A stretch of 64,000 bases of DNA from NVTR01 sp965237505 (GTDB lineage: Bacteria; Pseudomonadota; Alphaproteobacteria; Rhodobacterales; Rhodobacteraceae), in the NCBI GenBank assembly GCA_965237505.1, contig CBDEFR010000009.1:1674001-1738000 (forward strand), given 5' to 3'. Positions 26,428 through 34,763 of the stretch are shown one piece after another. The translations under genes were made by a program, and so were the position numbers. The notes under the pieces were generated by a model. The model was not told the DNA's origin and made no database searches. It saw only the letters and a program-made list of their open reading frames with translations. The stretch's first letter is position 1; the number at the start of each line of letters is the position of its first letter.

Positions 26428-27831
26428 TGTCGGTAACACGCGATATGTCCAGTTTATGTACCAGATGATCTGTCCGGTTTTAGAACGCCTCCAAGCCATG
26501 GAGGGAGGCGATGCGTCGGACGGAGCAGGTACAGGGACTGAGATTGATGAAGTTCGAGGAGGTTTACGGGTGCACCCATCGGGGTGGCTTGAGCCAGGCG
26601 GAGGCGGCGGAGGTTCTGGGTGTCTCGGAGCGCACCTTCCGGCGCTGGCGCGACCGCTACGAGGCGGAGGGAGCCGACGGTATCTACGACCGCCGCCTGG
26701 GCCGCCTCTCGGCGCGGCGCGCGCCGGTGGACGAGGTGGCGCGGGTGCTGGAGTTGTTCGACACCCGCTACTGGGACTTCACGGCCAAGCACTTCCACGA
26801 GAAGCTGGTGGCCGATCACGGCTTCAAGCGCAGCTACAACTGGCTGCGGCTGAGCTTGCAAGCCCATGGGCGCAGGCGCGCGGCGCCCAGGCGTGGGGCG
26901 CACCGGCGCAAGCGGCCGCGCCGTGCCCTGCCCGGCATGATGTTGCACCAGGACGGCTCGAGCCACGAGTGGGTCCCCGGTCGATGGTGGGACCTGATCG
27001 TCACCATGGACGATGCGACCAGCGATATCTACTCGGCCTTCTTCGTCGCCGAAGAGGGCACCATGTCGAGCTTCCAGGGGGTGTCCGAGGCGATCCGGGC
27101 CAAGGGCCTGTTCTGCTCGCTCTACGCCGACCGCGCCAGCCACTACTGGAACACGCCCGAGGCCGGCGGCAAGGTGGACAAGGACACCCCGACCCAGGTC
27201 GGCCGCGCCCTGGCGCAGCTCGGCATCGAGCTGATCCCGGCCTACTCGCCCGAGGCAAGGGGGCGCTCGGAGCGCATGTTCGGCACCTTGCAGAAGCGCC
27301 TGCCCCAGGAACTCAGGCTCGCCGGCATCACCGACATGGTCGAGGCCAACCGCTTCCTCAAGGAGGTCTTCCTGCCACAACACAACGCCCGCTTCGCGAC
27401 CCCGGCCGAGGACCGGGGCACCGCCTTCGTCCCCTTCACCGGCGCGCTCGACGACATCCTGTGCATCCACGAGGAACGCACCGTCTCAAACGACAACACG
27501 GTGCGCTACAAGCGCCTGGCACTTCAGATCCCCGCCGGCCGCCACCGACGCCATTACGTCAAGGCCAGGGTCCGCGTCCACGAATACCCCGACGGCACAA
27601 TGGCCGTCTTCCATGGACCGCGATGTCTGGCGCGATACCACGCCGATGGCCAACCGATCGACTGCCAAACCCGCGAGGCCGCGTGACCCGCTTCGACGCG
27701 ACCGACCGGCGCCCTGTGGACAAGTGGACAGCCGCTCCGCGACCGACCACTTCCCCACAGGGCCAGAAACCGCAACAGAAGCGGTCAACTCATATGGTAC
27801 ATAAACCGGTCAACTCAGAATGTTCTCGACA
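26428..27831 (+). mobile_element. IS1202/ISNCY-type element, tandem copy 2
   Basis: The same 1404-bp length and ends as copy 1, flanked on both sides by the perfect 17-bp sequence CTGTGCTCACGATCAAT (26411-26427 and 27832-27848). A 17-bp duplication is long for an IS. I recall that IS1202-related elements are subdivided by duplication length, one group near 15-18 bp. Confidence 0.92.
26511..27686 (+). CDS. ISNCY/IS1202-type transposase, copy 2
   Basis: An intact 391-residue transposase with the same helix-turn-helix and integrase-core residues as copy 1. Scattered single-base differences between the copies show they are not the product of a very recent duplication in place, or that they have since diverged. 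A more distant relative (third copy) lies at 43464-44639 on the other strand. Confidence 0.92.
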   Translation: MRRTEQVQGLRLMKFEEVYGCTHRGGLSQAEAAEVLGVSERTFRRWRDRYEAEGADGIYDRRLGRLSARRAPVDEVARVLELFDTRYWDFTAKHFHEKLVADHGFKRSYNWLRLSLQAHGRRRAAPRRGAHRRKRPRRALPGMMLHQDGSSHEWVPGRWWDLIVTMDDATSDIYSAFFVAEEGTMSSFQGVSEAIRAKGLFCSLYADRASHYWNTPEAGGKVDKDTPTQVGRALAQLGIELIPAYSPEARGRSERMFGTLQKRLPQELRLAGITDMVEANRFLKEVFLPQHNARFATPAEDRGTAFVPFTGALDDILCIHEERTVSNDNTVRYKRLALQIPAGRHRRHYVKARVRVHEYPDGTMAVFHGPRCLARYHADGQPIDCQTREAA

Positions 27832-27855
27832 CTGTGCTCACGATCAATTCAATAC

Positions 27856-27883
27856 AAAAAAAACCGCGCCCGATAAGGCGCGG
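27856..27883 (-). terminator. Rho-independent terminator, minus strand
   Basis: On the minus strand CCGCGCC and GGCGCGG form a 7-bp stem around TTATCG and are followed directly by eight T residues. It most likely ended the transcript of the CorC-like gene (29269-30576) before the IS4 element inserted between them. Confidence 0.85.
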
Positions 27884-27937
27884 CCAGTATGATAGGGAGG
27901 AAGTCAACCCGAGCAAACAGATCATTAACCCAGGCAG

Positions 27938-29127
27938 CTTACCACCCTTCAATTTAGCGAATTAAGCTTGCCATCTGTCCACATGTTGTGATTCAAGGAG
28001 TCTCCTGTTATAGAATTGGAGATGTTGTATGGTTGTTTCATTGGGTTTTTCTGGGGTAAACGAAGCTGTCAAGGCTGATTTTATAGAGCGGCTTCCAAAG
28101 TTTCATAAATCCCGCTGCGAAGGCCTTACACTGCTTTCGAGCATCGTTCTTGATGTGCGAAGTGCGAATTTGATGGAATTATCGGCGGCTTTACCGCGTC
28201 ACATCGGCACAAAAGATCATCGGTACCAGTATGGTTCCCGTGTTTTGAGCAATTCCCACATTGATTGCGCGGAAATCATGCAGGCCTATGCTGGAGATGT
28301 ATTCACCCGTTTGGCCTCCAACGGAGAGACCATCGTTTTGATGATGGATCAAAGCCATATCAATGACGGACATGAAGTCTTGATGCTGTCAGTGCGCATG
28401 CGTGATCGCGCCTTGCCTGTGGCTTGGCGCGTGCGCAAGACAAAAGGCAATATTGGGTTTTCTCTCCAAAAAGAGTTACTGGACAGCATTCAGGATTGGA
28501 TGCCTGAAGGGGCTGATGTCATGTTAACGGGTGATCGATTTTATGGCACAGAAAGGTTAATCCATTGGTGTCAGGACGCTGGTTGGGGATATCGTATTCG
28601 CCTGAAGGGCAACCTGACTTTGCAGCACCAAGGTGGCGAGCTGTCTTGCATTGAAATCAGGGAGCTGATGCCGCAAGGGCTTATAAACGCGGAACTTTAT
28701 GGATCAGGTGTGTTTACGAATATCGGAGTATTGCACGACGATGGTCACCCTGAGCCCTGGATCATCGCTATGAATGCAAAGCCTTCACAATACACGGTTC
28801 TCGATTATGGAATGCGATGGGGTATTGAAGCTATGTTCTCGGACTTCAAGACCCGTGGATTTGGCATCGCGCAAAGCCAAATCAAAAAGCCAGACCGACT
28901 GGAAAGGCTTATCCTTGTCATGGCAATAGCCATGTACTGGGCGGTTTCAACGGGCGCAGCAGATGAACAAATAGTCGCCGAAAGCGGCGAAAAAAGGGGA
29001 TTCGCAAAACCCGAAGATCACTCTGCTCCCTCTTCAAACAGAGCCTGCGGTTCCTGCGCAGATGCTTCATAGGATATGAGAAAATCCCTAAATTATGGCA
29101 AGTTTGGATTTTTTGAAGGGTGGTGAG
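27938..29127 (+). mobile_element. IS4-family element, 9-bp TSD
   Basis: A 1190-bp element with terminal repeats CT(T/C)ACCACCCTTCAA and a 9-bp flanking duplication CCCAGGCAG at 27929-27937 and 29128-29136. It separates the CorC-like gene from its terminator. Confidence 0.88.
28029..29072 (+). CDS. IS4-family transposase with a possible 3' frameshift
   Basis: A 347-residue transposase. Catalytic aspartates are in IVLMMDQSHIND and VMLTGDRFYG. The YREK signature is in YGMRWGIEAMFSDFK, correctly spaced. Near the end, at six A residues (28990-28995), the present frame runs into DHSAPSSNRACGSCADAS. The -1 frame instead gives the IS4-like tail GIRKTRRSLCSLFKQSLRFL and continues to a stop at 29116. 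Either one A was lost or slippage at the A-run produces the longer form. The catalytic core is unaffected. Confidence 0.85.
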   Translation: MVVSLGFSGVNEAVKADFIERLPKFHKSRCEGLTLLSSIVLDVRSANLMELSAALPRHIGTKDHRYQYGSRVLSNSHIDCAEIMQAYAGDVFTRLASNGETIVLMMDQSHINDGHEVLMLSVRMRDRALPVAWRVRKTKGNIGFSLQKELLDSIQDWMPEGADVMLTGDRFYGTERLIHWCQDAGWGYRIRLKGNLTLQHQGGELSCIEIRELMPQGLINAELYGSGVFTNIGVLHDDGHPEPWIIAMNAKPSQYTVLDYGMRWGIEAMFSDFKTRGFGIAQSQIKKPDRLERLILVMAIAMYWAVSTGAADEQIVAESGEKRGFAKPEDHSAPSSNRACGSCADAS

Positions 29128-29268
29128 CCCAGGCAGCAAGAATACTGGCCCAAAATAGTTAAGATTGTATTGTGCCGCCGTGCGATTCCCATCAACACGG
29201 TATTTAAAAGCACAACCGGCAGCAGGACCCGACGCAGCATTCTGGGCAGTCTGCTCAAAGCCCGCTGA

Positions 29269-30576
29269 TCACAACGGTCTGACCTTTAACCGCGTCAGGC
29301 GGTTCGCCTTGCGGGCGACGACCTCAAACCGATAGCCGTGAAAAGAAAACGTCTGACCTGCCGAAGGGATCATCTGTGCTTCGTGGATAACCAGTCCGGC
29401 AACAGTATTCGTTTCCTCATCCGGCAAGTTCCAGTCCGCAGCACGGTTTAGATCGCGAATGGTCATGGCCCCGTCAACAACGAGATCACCGGCATCGGTG
29501 GTCTGCATCGGCATGTCCTGAGTGGGATCAAATTCGTCCGAAATCTCGCCCACGATCTCTTCGAGAATATCCTCCAGTGTAATCAGACCCTGCAGCGATC
29601 CATATTCGTCCACCACCATTGCAAAATGGGTGCGCCGCCGTAAGAATTGCCGCATCTGATCGTCAAGTGTCGTGGTTTCGGGTGCAAAATACGGCTTCAT
29701 CGCCACGTCCAGCACTTTGAACCCGGCAAACGAGTTTTCTGCCGGTGGCTGGTTTTGCAGCCGAGCGTACATCGTCCGCAACAAGTCTTTGGCGTGAAGA
29801 ACGCCGACTATGTTTTCCGGATCATTTCGAAAAAGCGGCAAACGGGTGTGCGGCGACTGCAAAACCGTTTCCAGAATTTGCTGCGGCGGCAGGTCCACGT
29901 CGATCATCTCGATGTCAGAGCGGTGGCGCATGATCTCTTCAATCGAGCGATCGCCAAGGTCGAGCGCACCCAACAGCCGGTCGCGATCTTCCTTTTCAAC
30001 AGCACCCGCCACATGGCCGAGCACAATGGCACCGGCAATCTCGTCGCGCACGGCCAGAATGTGGAGGTCAGGGTCAGTGCGCAGGCCAAAAACCCACAAA
30101 ATAGCGCGTACCAGTGCCCGGACTGCGGTAACAACCGGCGAGAATATCAGGATGAAAGGCCTAATAATCGGCGACGCGCGAACAGCTGCTGTTTCAGGGT
30201 TGGTAATCGCATAAGTCTTTGGCAACACTTCTGCGAAGATCAGGACCAATAGCGTCATGACCACGGTGGCCAGGGCCACGCCACTGTCACCGTAAAGACG
30301 TGTGAACAATGCCGTCGCAAGTGACGCGGCCAGGATGTTCACCAGATTGTTTCCCAGCAAGACAGACCCGATCAGGCGCTCGCGGTCTTGGGTGATGAGC
30401 AGCGCGCGTTCAGCGCCTTTTGAGCCTTTGTCCGCTTGGGCACGCAGTTTCGCGCGCGACGCCGCGGTCAAGGCAGTTTCGGATCCTGAAAATAGCGCAG
30501 ACAGCACCAACAGCACGAATATCGCGCCGGACGTGGTCCAGAATGCAGTGTCATAGAGTAGTGAGGCCGGTTCCAT
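29269..30576 (-). CDS. CNNM/CorC-HlyC family membrane protein
   Basis: A 435-residue protein with the DUF21/CNNM transmembrane domain (several hydrophobic segments, SALFSGSETALTAASRAKL, LLGNNLVNILAASLAT, LIFAEVLPKTYAI), a CBS pair (residues about 205-335, FAMVVDEYGSLQGLITLEDILEEIVGE) and a C-terminal CorC/HlyC domain. Relatives take part in magnesium or cobalt efflux and homeostasis. The ATG at 30576 starts just before the first helix; the frame is open 24 codons further. It is divergent from the phosphoesterase gene. An IS4 element lies beyond its stop. Confidence 0.92.
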   Translation of the reverse strand: MEPASLLYDTAFWTTSGAIFVLLVLSALFSGSETALTAASRAKLRAQADKGSKGAERALLITQDRERLIGSVLLGNNLVNILAASLATALFTRLYGDSGVALATVVMTLLVLIFAEVLPKTYAITNPETAAVRASPIIRPFILIFSPVVTAVRALVRAILWVFGLRTDPDLHILAVRDEIAGAIVLGHVAGAVEKEDRDRLLGALDLGDRSIEEIMRHRSDIEMIDVDLPPQQILETVLQSPHTRLPLFRNDPENIVGVLHAKDLLRTMYARLQNQPPAENSFAGFKVLDVAMKPYFAPETTTLDDQMRQFLRRRTHFAMVVDEYGSLQGLITLEDILEEIVGEISDEFDPTQDMPMQTTDAGDLVVDGAMTIRDLNRAADWNLPDEETNTVAGLVIHEAQMIPSAGQTFSFHGYRFEVVARKANRLTRLKVRPL

Positions 30577-30646
30577 TTGGCTTGTCTTTCGATTAGGTTC
30601 TCGTCTTATGGGCGCGAAAAGTTCACCAATCAAGGGAGCTTGCGCC

Positions 30647-31459
30647 ATGCCTGCGTCGCATCACCGTGTCAAATATCTTGGCGAGATGGCAGGCGACGTG
30701 CTGGTGTTTGGCGGCCCCAATTCCAACTTGCAGGCAACGGTGGCGCTGCTCCAGATCGCTGATGAACGCGGGATTCCGCCAGAACGAAGAATATGCACGG
30801 GCGATGCGGTGGCGTATTGCGGCGATCCGATGGAAACTTTGCGAACGCTTTTGGGTTGCTGCGAATTGATTGCCGGAAACTGCGAAAAACAGCTTGTGGC
30901 AGGCGCAGACGGCTGTGGTTGCGGATTTGCGGACGGGACAGCCTGTGATGTGCTGTCCAGGGTGTGGTATCGATTTACCAAGGCATCACTTGGCGCGCTG
31001 GAATTGTCGTACATTGCAAGGTGCCCCGATGTTGCCGTCTTTTCGTCCTTTGGGCTGCGATATGCGGTCATCCACGACGGGATGACTGAAATCTCCCGGT
31101 ATCTCTGGCCCGTCAGCGCGGATGCTGAATTTGCGCAAGAGGTGGCGGCGATCGAGGCTGAAGTTGGCGCCATCGATGCGGTTGTGGCCGGGCATTGCGG
31201 CATCGCATTTGAACGCCATGTGGCCGGGGTTCGCTGGATCAATGCAGGCGCCATCGGGATGCCGCCCAATGATGGCCGCTGCCAAACCCGGTTTGTCGTG
31301 CTGACCGAGCGCGGTGCGAAGATTGAGCGGTTGGATTACGATGTTCAGGGTGCGGTGGCAGCGATGCAGAGCGCTGGCCTAACTCAAGGCAATGATCAGG
31401 CTCTGGAAACGGGAATCTGGCCAAGTCAGGATGTGTTGCCCGCGCACATGCGACGTTAG
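30647..31459 (+). CDS. Metallophosphoesterase family protein
   Basis: A 270-residue calcineurin-like phosphoesterase. The N-terminal DVLVFGGPNSNLQATVALL stands where the first metal motif GDIHGN is expected, and the catalytic D and H are replaced by G and P there. GDAVAYCGDP (second motif), AGNCEKQL (GNxE type) and VVAGHCGI (GHT-like) follow. The altered first motif and the GHCG in place of GHTH suggest a divergent or altered metal site. ATG 30647 follows AGGGAG. Its role is unknown. Confidence 0.82.
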   Translation: MPASHHRVKYLGEMAGDVLVFGGPNSNLQATVALLQIADERGIPPERRICTGDAVAYCGDPMETLRTLLGCCELIAGNCEKQLVAGADGCGCGFADGTACDVLSRVWYRFTKASLGALELSYIARCPDVAVFSSFGLRYAVIHDGMTEISRYLWPVSADAEFAQEVAAIEAEVGAIDAVVAGHCGIAFERHVAGVRWINAGAIGMPPNDGRCQTRFVVLTERGAKIERLDYDVQGAVAAMQSAGLTQGNDQALETGIWPSQDVLPAHMRR

Positions 31460-31499
31460 GGCGGGGGCGAAATTTTTCACGGAAATTTGGGTAACGGGG

Positions 31500-32432
31500 T
31501 TAGTCGTCGCGCGCCAGCGGGTGATGTTTCAGAACCAATTCGCGCAGGCGTTCGTCCAGCACATGGGTGTAAATCTCAGTCGTCGAAATATCCGCGTGCC
31601 CCAGCAGCGTCTGGATCGAACGAAGATCGGCACCGTTGGCCAGCAAATGTGTGGCAAAGGCATGCCGCATGGTGTGCGGCGTAACCTTGTCGGGATTGAC
31701 CCCGGCCACAATCGCAAGTTCCTTGATCAAAACGTAGAACCAGTGTCGCGTCAGATGGCCTGAGGTGCCGCGCGAGGGAAAAAGATAGCCGGACGCCGGC
31801 TGGCCATTGGCCCGTGCAATTTCCGCAGTCGTATCTCGGCACTTCAGCCATTCAGCCAGTGCCACGCGAGTCGGCGGTGACAGCGGCACCATCCGTTCCT
31901 TGCCGCCCTTGCCGCGGATCAGCAGCATGCGCGGATCACCTCTGGTCGCCGCCACCGGCAGACCTACAAGCTCGCTCACCCGCATTCCGGTGGCGTATAA
32001 TAGCTCCATCAGACAAGCATTGCGCAGCCGATCCGCCGCCGAGCGCCCGGTATCGCCGGCAGCCTGCAACAAATCGACAACCTCGTGTTGGTCCAGCGTT
32101 TTGGGCAAGCGTTTGTCACGCCCCGGACCCTTGATCTGGATCGCCGGATTGTCGCTGCGCCAGCCTTCCTCAAAGGCAAATCGAAATAATTGCCGGATCG
32201 CTGAAAGCCGCCGTGCGCGGGTTGCGCCCGCCAGGCCCTGTGCATCACAAAAAATCAAATAATCTTCGATCCGGCGACGGTCGCAATTTGTAAAATCTGC
32301 AGAGATTGCGTCCAGCCACCCGGCGAAATCTTTCAAATCTCGCGCATAGGCCAATTGGGTGTTGGTCGCGGCGTCAAGTTCTGCAAGCTGCGACTCTAGA
32401 AACGCCTGTATCCAGTGCATCATCGTATTCAT
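31500..32432 (-). CDS. xerD: Tyrosine recombinase XerD
   Basis: Site-specific recombinase that with XerC resolves chromosome dimers at dif. The 310-residue protein has the SAM-like N-terminal DNA-binding domain and all catalytic residues: Arg in ATGMRVSELVGL, Lys in GKGGKERMVPL, HxxR in HTMRHAFATHLL, His in LLGHADIS, and the tyrosine in TTEIYTHVLDERL. The neighbours are chromosomal genes and there are no attachment repeats, so this is the housekeeping recombinase and not a phage integrase. Its start overlaps the stop of the upstream exported-protein gene. Confidence 0.93.
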   Translation of the reverse strand: MNTMMHWIQAFLESQLAELDAATNTQLAYARDLKDFAGWLDAISADFTNCDRRRIEDYLIFCDAQGLAGATRARRLSAIRQLFRFAFEEGWRSDNPAIQIKGPGRDKRLPKTLDQHEVVDLLQAAGDTGRSAADRLRNACLMELLYATGMRVSELVGLPVAATRGDPRMLLIRGKGGKERMVPLSPPTRVALAEWLKCRDTTAEIARANGQPASGYLFPSRGTSGHLTRHWFYVLIKELAIVAGVNPDKVTPHTMRHAFATHLLANGADLRSIQTLLGHADISTTEIYTHVLDERLRELVLKHHPLARDD

Positions 32433-33964
32433 CCGCGGCGCTCCAGAACAATAAGCTGCAGTGCCGCGCGGCGCGCCGTGTCTTCCAGTCCGACGGCGCG
32501 GAAAAACGCCAACGCATCGGCCAACTGGTCTGTATCGCCGCGCGTGCCATTTGCAAACAGCTCCATTGCCCGCAGAATTGCCGACCCAAGCCGTCCTTCG
32601 CGGGTCAGCGATTGCAGCCGCACAGGGATACCGTGCGCACGAAATCCATCATGTATGGCGGCCATCATCGGATCATTGGATCGAATATTTCCAGCGCTTC
32701 CCTGAGCAATTGCCTGAAGCAGTCTTTGGCGGTCATCGGCAGGCGAATACATAGAGGCCGCACTTTCGTAATCTTCCGACAACATCGCAATCTCAAACAC
32801 CAGCGCAGCGCTTTCGGTTTGAAATAATTCGATCTCAAGTCGCTCGCTGAAAAGCCGCGCAAATGGGACTTCCAGCTCGGCCTGAGACATTTCACGCCAT
32901 GCGATTGGCAAGGCCGCCGCAATCGCGTCGCGGTCTTTTGCTGCAAACGCCGCCGCCAGCGATTGCACTGCCTGCACCCGGTCCCACAGGCCGCCAGACG
33001 CCGCAGGGCGCCGCTCGTTGTAAAGACCAAGCAGCAGGTTCGGATCAAGCGCACCGGTGCGGGTCAGCCGTTCCGCCGCCTCCAGTTGCGCTTTCCAACC
33101 AGAATTGTATTGCAGATCGCTGTGGGCGAATGCCCTTGGCATATTGGCAGTTGGCAACGGTTCGCCAATCGCTTCATGAATCCGAAACACCAGAGGGCTT
33201 GGCCGCGCCGGTGGAATTAGCCGCGGTTCATCTTCAAATAACGAAGGGTCCAGGAATCGCGCAAGCAAGGCATCTTCGTCCTCGCTCAGATAGCCCAGGC
33301 CACGGCCGATTTCCAATGACAGTGCCGCTGCATTCCAGTCGCCACCGCGGGCCAGACAGAAAATGCGCGCCGGAAATGTCGGTGACAATGCCGGGATCGC
33401 GCGCAGGGTTTCGCAGGCATCGTCCTCGGTGCGCAGCAACAGCGACACATCAAAGGCGCGGCGAAAAAGTTGCGGCTGATCCTGGCCTGACTGCGCCAAG
33501 AGCGCCTGAGCCTGATCCAATGCGCCTAATGCCAAAAGCGTATCGATGCGAGCCAGAAACAGCGTCGCTTCTGGACCGGTATCGATTGGCGGGTCGAGTT
33601 CGGCGAGCAAAAGCGTGTAGAGCAAATCCTGCATGGCGGGATACAAATCGATCCGGTCAGCACGAAAGCGCCCGGCAAGATCGGCAGAGCTGCTGCTGCC
33701 CCATAAATCACCGGGCAGGCCAGTAACGTTGGTCGGTAACAGCCCGACCGCATCCGGCGTTGATCCGCCGAGCGCGGATATAGATACGTCCTCGGGCATC
33801 GCATTTTCAGCGATATCCGCAGGTGCTGAGGCAGGCAATGCAGACGGTGTTTCAGCAATGCTGTCGGACAACCAGTCGATCGCAGAAAGCGGCGTTTCAG
33901 CGCAAACCTGACCTGCGCCCAAAATCAGCACAGCCCCCAGTGCGCGGCTTGTTTTAATCCACAT
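32429..33964 (-). CDS. Exported protein of unknown function, xerD operon
   Basis: A 511-residue protein with a signal peptide (ALGAVLILGAGQVCAETP) and a mostly helical, acidic body rich in Ala and Leu. The pattern resembles tetratricopeptide-like helical repeats (for example LDQAQALLAQSG and SAILRAMELFANG), but I cannot name a family. It is coupled at both ends: 11 bp overlap with the upstream 45-codon membrane ORF, and ATGA overlap with xerD. Periplasmic location is predicted. No catalytic motif is seen. Confidence 0.75.
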   Translation of the reverse strand: MWIKTSRALGAVLILGAGQVCAETPLSAIDWLSDSIAETPSALPASAPADIAENAMPEDVSISALGGSTPDAVGLLPTNVTGLPGDLWGSSSSADLAGRFRADRIDLYPAMQDLLYTLLLAELDPPIDTGPEATLFLARIDTLLALGALDQAQALLAQSGQDQPQLFRRAFDVSLLLRTEDDACETLRAIPALSPTFPARIFCLARGGDWNAAALSLEIGRGLGYLSEDEDALLARFLDPSLFEDEPRLIPPARPSPLVFRIHEAIGEPLPTANMPRAFAHSDLQYNSGWKAQLEAAERLTRTGALDPNLLLGLYNERRPAASGGLWDRVQAVQSLAAAFAAKDRDAIAAALPIAWREMSQAELEVPFARLFSERLEIELFQTESAALVFEIAMLSEDYESAASMYSPADDRQRLLQAIAQGSAGNIRSNDPMMAAIHDGFRAHGIPVRLQSLTREGRLGSAILRAMELFANGTRGDTDQLADALAFFRAVGLEDTARRAALQLIVLERRG

Positions 33965-34091
33965 CCAGCTTAACCGGCTCGCGCAATTCGGTCTGGTCTG
34001 GTGACAGGTTTCCGAAATAAGCGTAGCCCGTCAGCCCTACAAATCCCATCACCAGAAAAAACAATAGCACTTTGAAGATCCTGCCAAACAT
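33954..34091 (-). CDS. 45-residue single-pass membrane protein, unknown
   Basis: A short ORF beginning MFGRIFKVLLFFLVMGFVGL, with one strong N-terminal transmembrane helix and an acidic, proline-containing tail ending EPVKLDVD. It overlaps the start of the 511-residue exported protein gene by 11 bp, so the two are translationally coupled. Composition (basic side, helix, acidic tail) and coupling argue for a real gene. The function is unknown. Confidence 0.65.
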   Translation of the reverse strand: MFGRIFKVLLFFLVMGFVGLTGYAYFGNLSPDQTELREPVKLDVD

Positions 34092-34121
34092 TGCATCGCC
34101 TTTCTGCCTCGTCCCTCATAC

Positions 34122-34152
34122 AGCCACGTTTTCGGTGGCTTTATTGTTTTTA
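34122..34152 (+). promoter_or_regulatory. Hairpin with T-rich tail upstream of aroK
   Basis: AGCCAC and GTGGCT form a 6-bp stem followed by TTATTGTTTTT, like a weak terminator on the plus strand. It lies about 65 bp before aroK with no plus-strand gene upstream, so it may be a leader attenuator or stop stray transcription. Confidence 0.35.
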
Positions 34153-34217
34153 TATATGGCATTTTTCGAAAGTTCACGCCATTCAGGACATCGGAAATTT
34201 GCGCGGAGAAATGCCGG

Positions 34218-34763
34218 TTGACTTTAAGGCTGAAAAAAACTGCGGTTCTGGTCGGAATGATGGGGTCTGGCAAGACCGCGGTCGGCACTGCACTTGCACG
34301 CCTGCTTGGGGTGCCGTTTTTGGATTCCGACACCGAGATCGAAAAAGCCGCAGACCGGACGATTGCCGAAATATTCGAACGTGACGGAGAGCGGTTTTTT
34401 CGCGAACGGGAAACCCAGGTCATCTCGCGGCTGCTGGACGAGCAATGCGGTGTTCTTTCGACCGGCGGCGGTGCCTATCTGTCGGCGCGCAACCGCCAGA
34501 TTATCAACGATAAAGGTATCGCCGTCTGGTTGCGCGCCGATCAAGAGCTTTTGTGGTCGCGGGTGCGTCACAAAAATACCCGGCCGCTTTTGCACAAAAA
34601 AAATCCGCGCGCAACGCTTCGGCAATTGTGTGCAGAGCGCGAACCAAGCTATGCAATGGCGGAATTGGCCGTCGATGCCCGGCGCGCATATTCGATTGGC
34701 GAGATGGCAGACAACGTGGTCGCAGCACTGCTGAGCAGGCCGGATGTTCTGGAAGAGCGGTAA
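34218..34763 (+). CDS. aroK: Shikimate kinase
   Basis: Phosphorylates shikimate with ATP in the chorismate pathway. The 181-residue protein has the P-loop GMMGSGKTAVG, the shikimate-binding FLDSDTEIEKAADRT and RDGERFFRERE, STGGGAYL, and the lid arginine region RTRPLL-like (KNTRPLLHKK). The start is TTG at 34218 with GGAG upstream. The nearby ATG at 34211 is out of frame. The stop TAA abuts the ATG of aroB, the usual aroK-aroB operon. Confidence 0.94.
   Translation: MTLRLKKTAVLVGMMGSGKTAVGTALARLLGVPFLDSDTEIEKAADRTIAEIFERDGERFFRERETQVISRLLDEQCGVLSTGGGAYLSARNRQIINDKGIAVWLRADQELLWSRVRHKNTRPLLHKKNPRATLRQLCAEREPSYAMAELAVDARRAYSIGEMADNVVAALLSRPDVLEER

Noticed and set aside
24717..26468. A 583-codon plus-strand open frame across the start of the IS1202-type element
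   Set aside because: It is a high-GC shadow of the transposase in another frame. It is low-complexity, rich in Gly, Arg and Pro, and repeats in the second copy.
25007..27848. A compound transposon formed by the two IS1202-type copies
   Set aside because: Only 17 bp lies between the copies, so no cargo is carried.
29137..29268. A 38-codon minus-strand ORF (MLRRVLLPVVLLNTVLMGIA...) after the CorC-like gene
   Set aside because: Possible, but it is very short, unsupported by coupling or a ribosome-binding site, and ends across the IS4 target duplication.
31500..32432. Phage or island integrase
   Set aside because: The protein has the XerD type sequence and length, chromosomal neighbours, and no tRNA or att repeats nearby.
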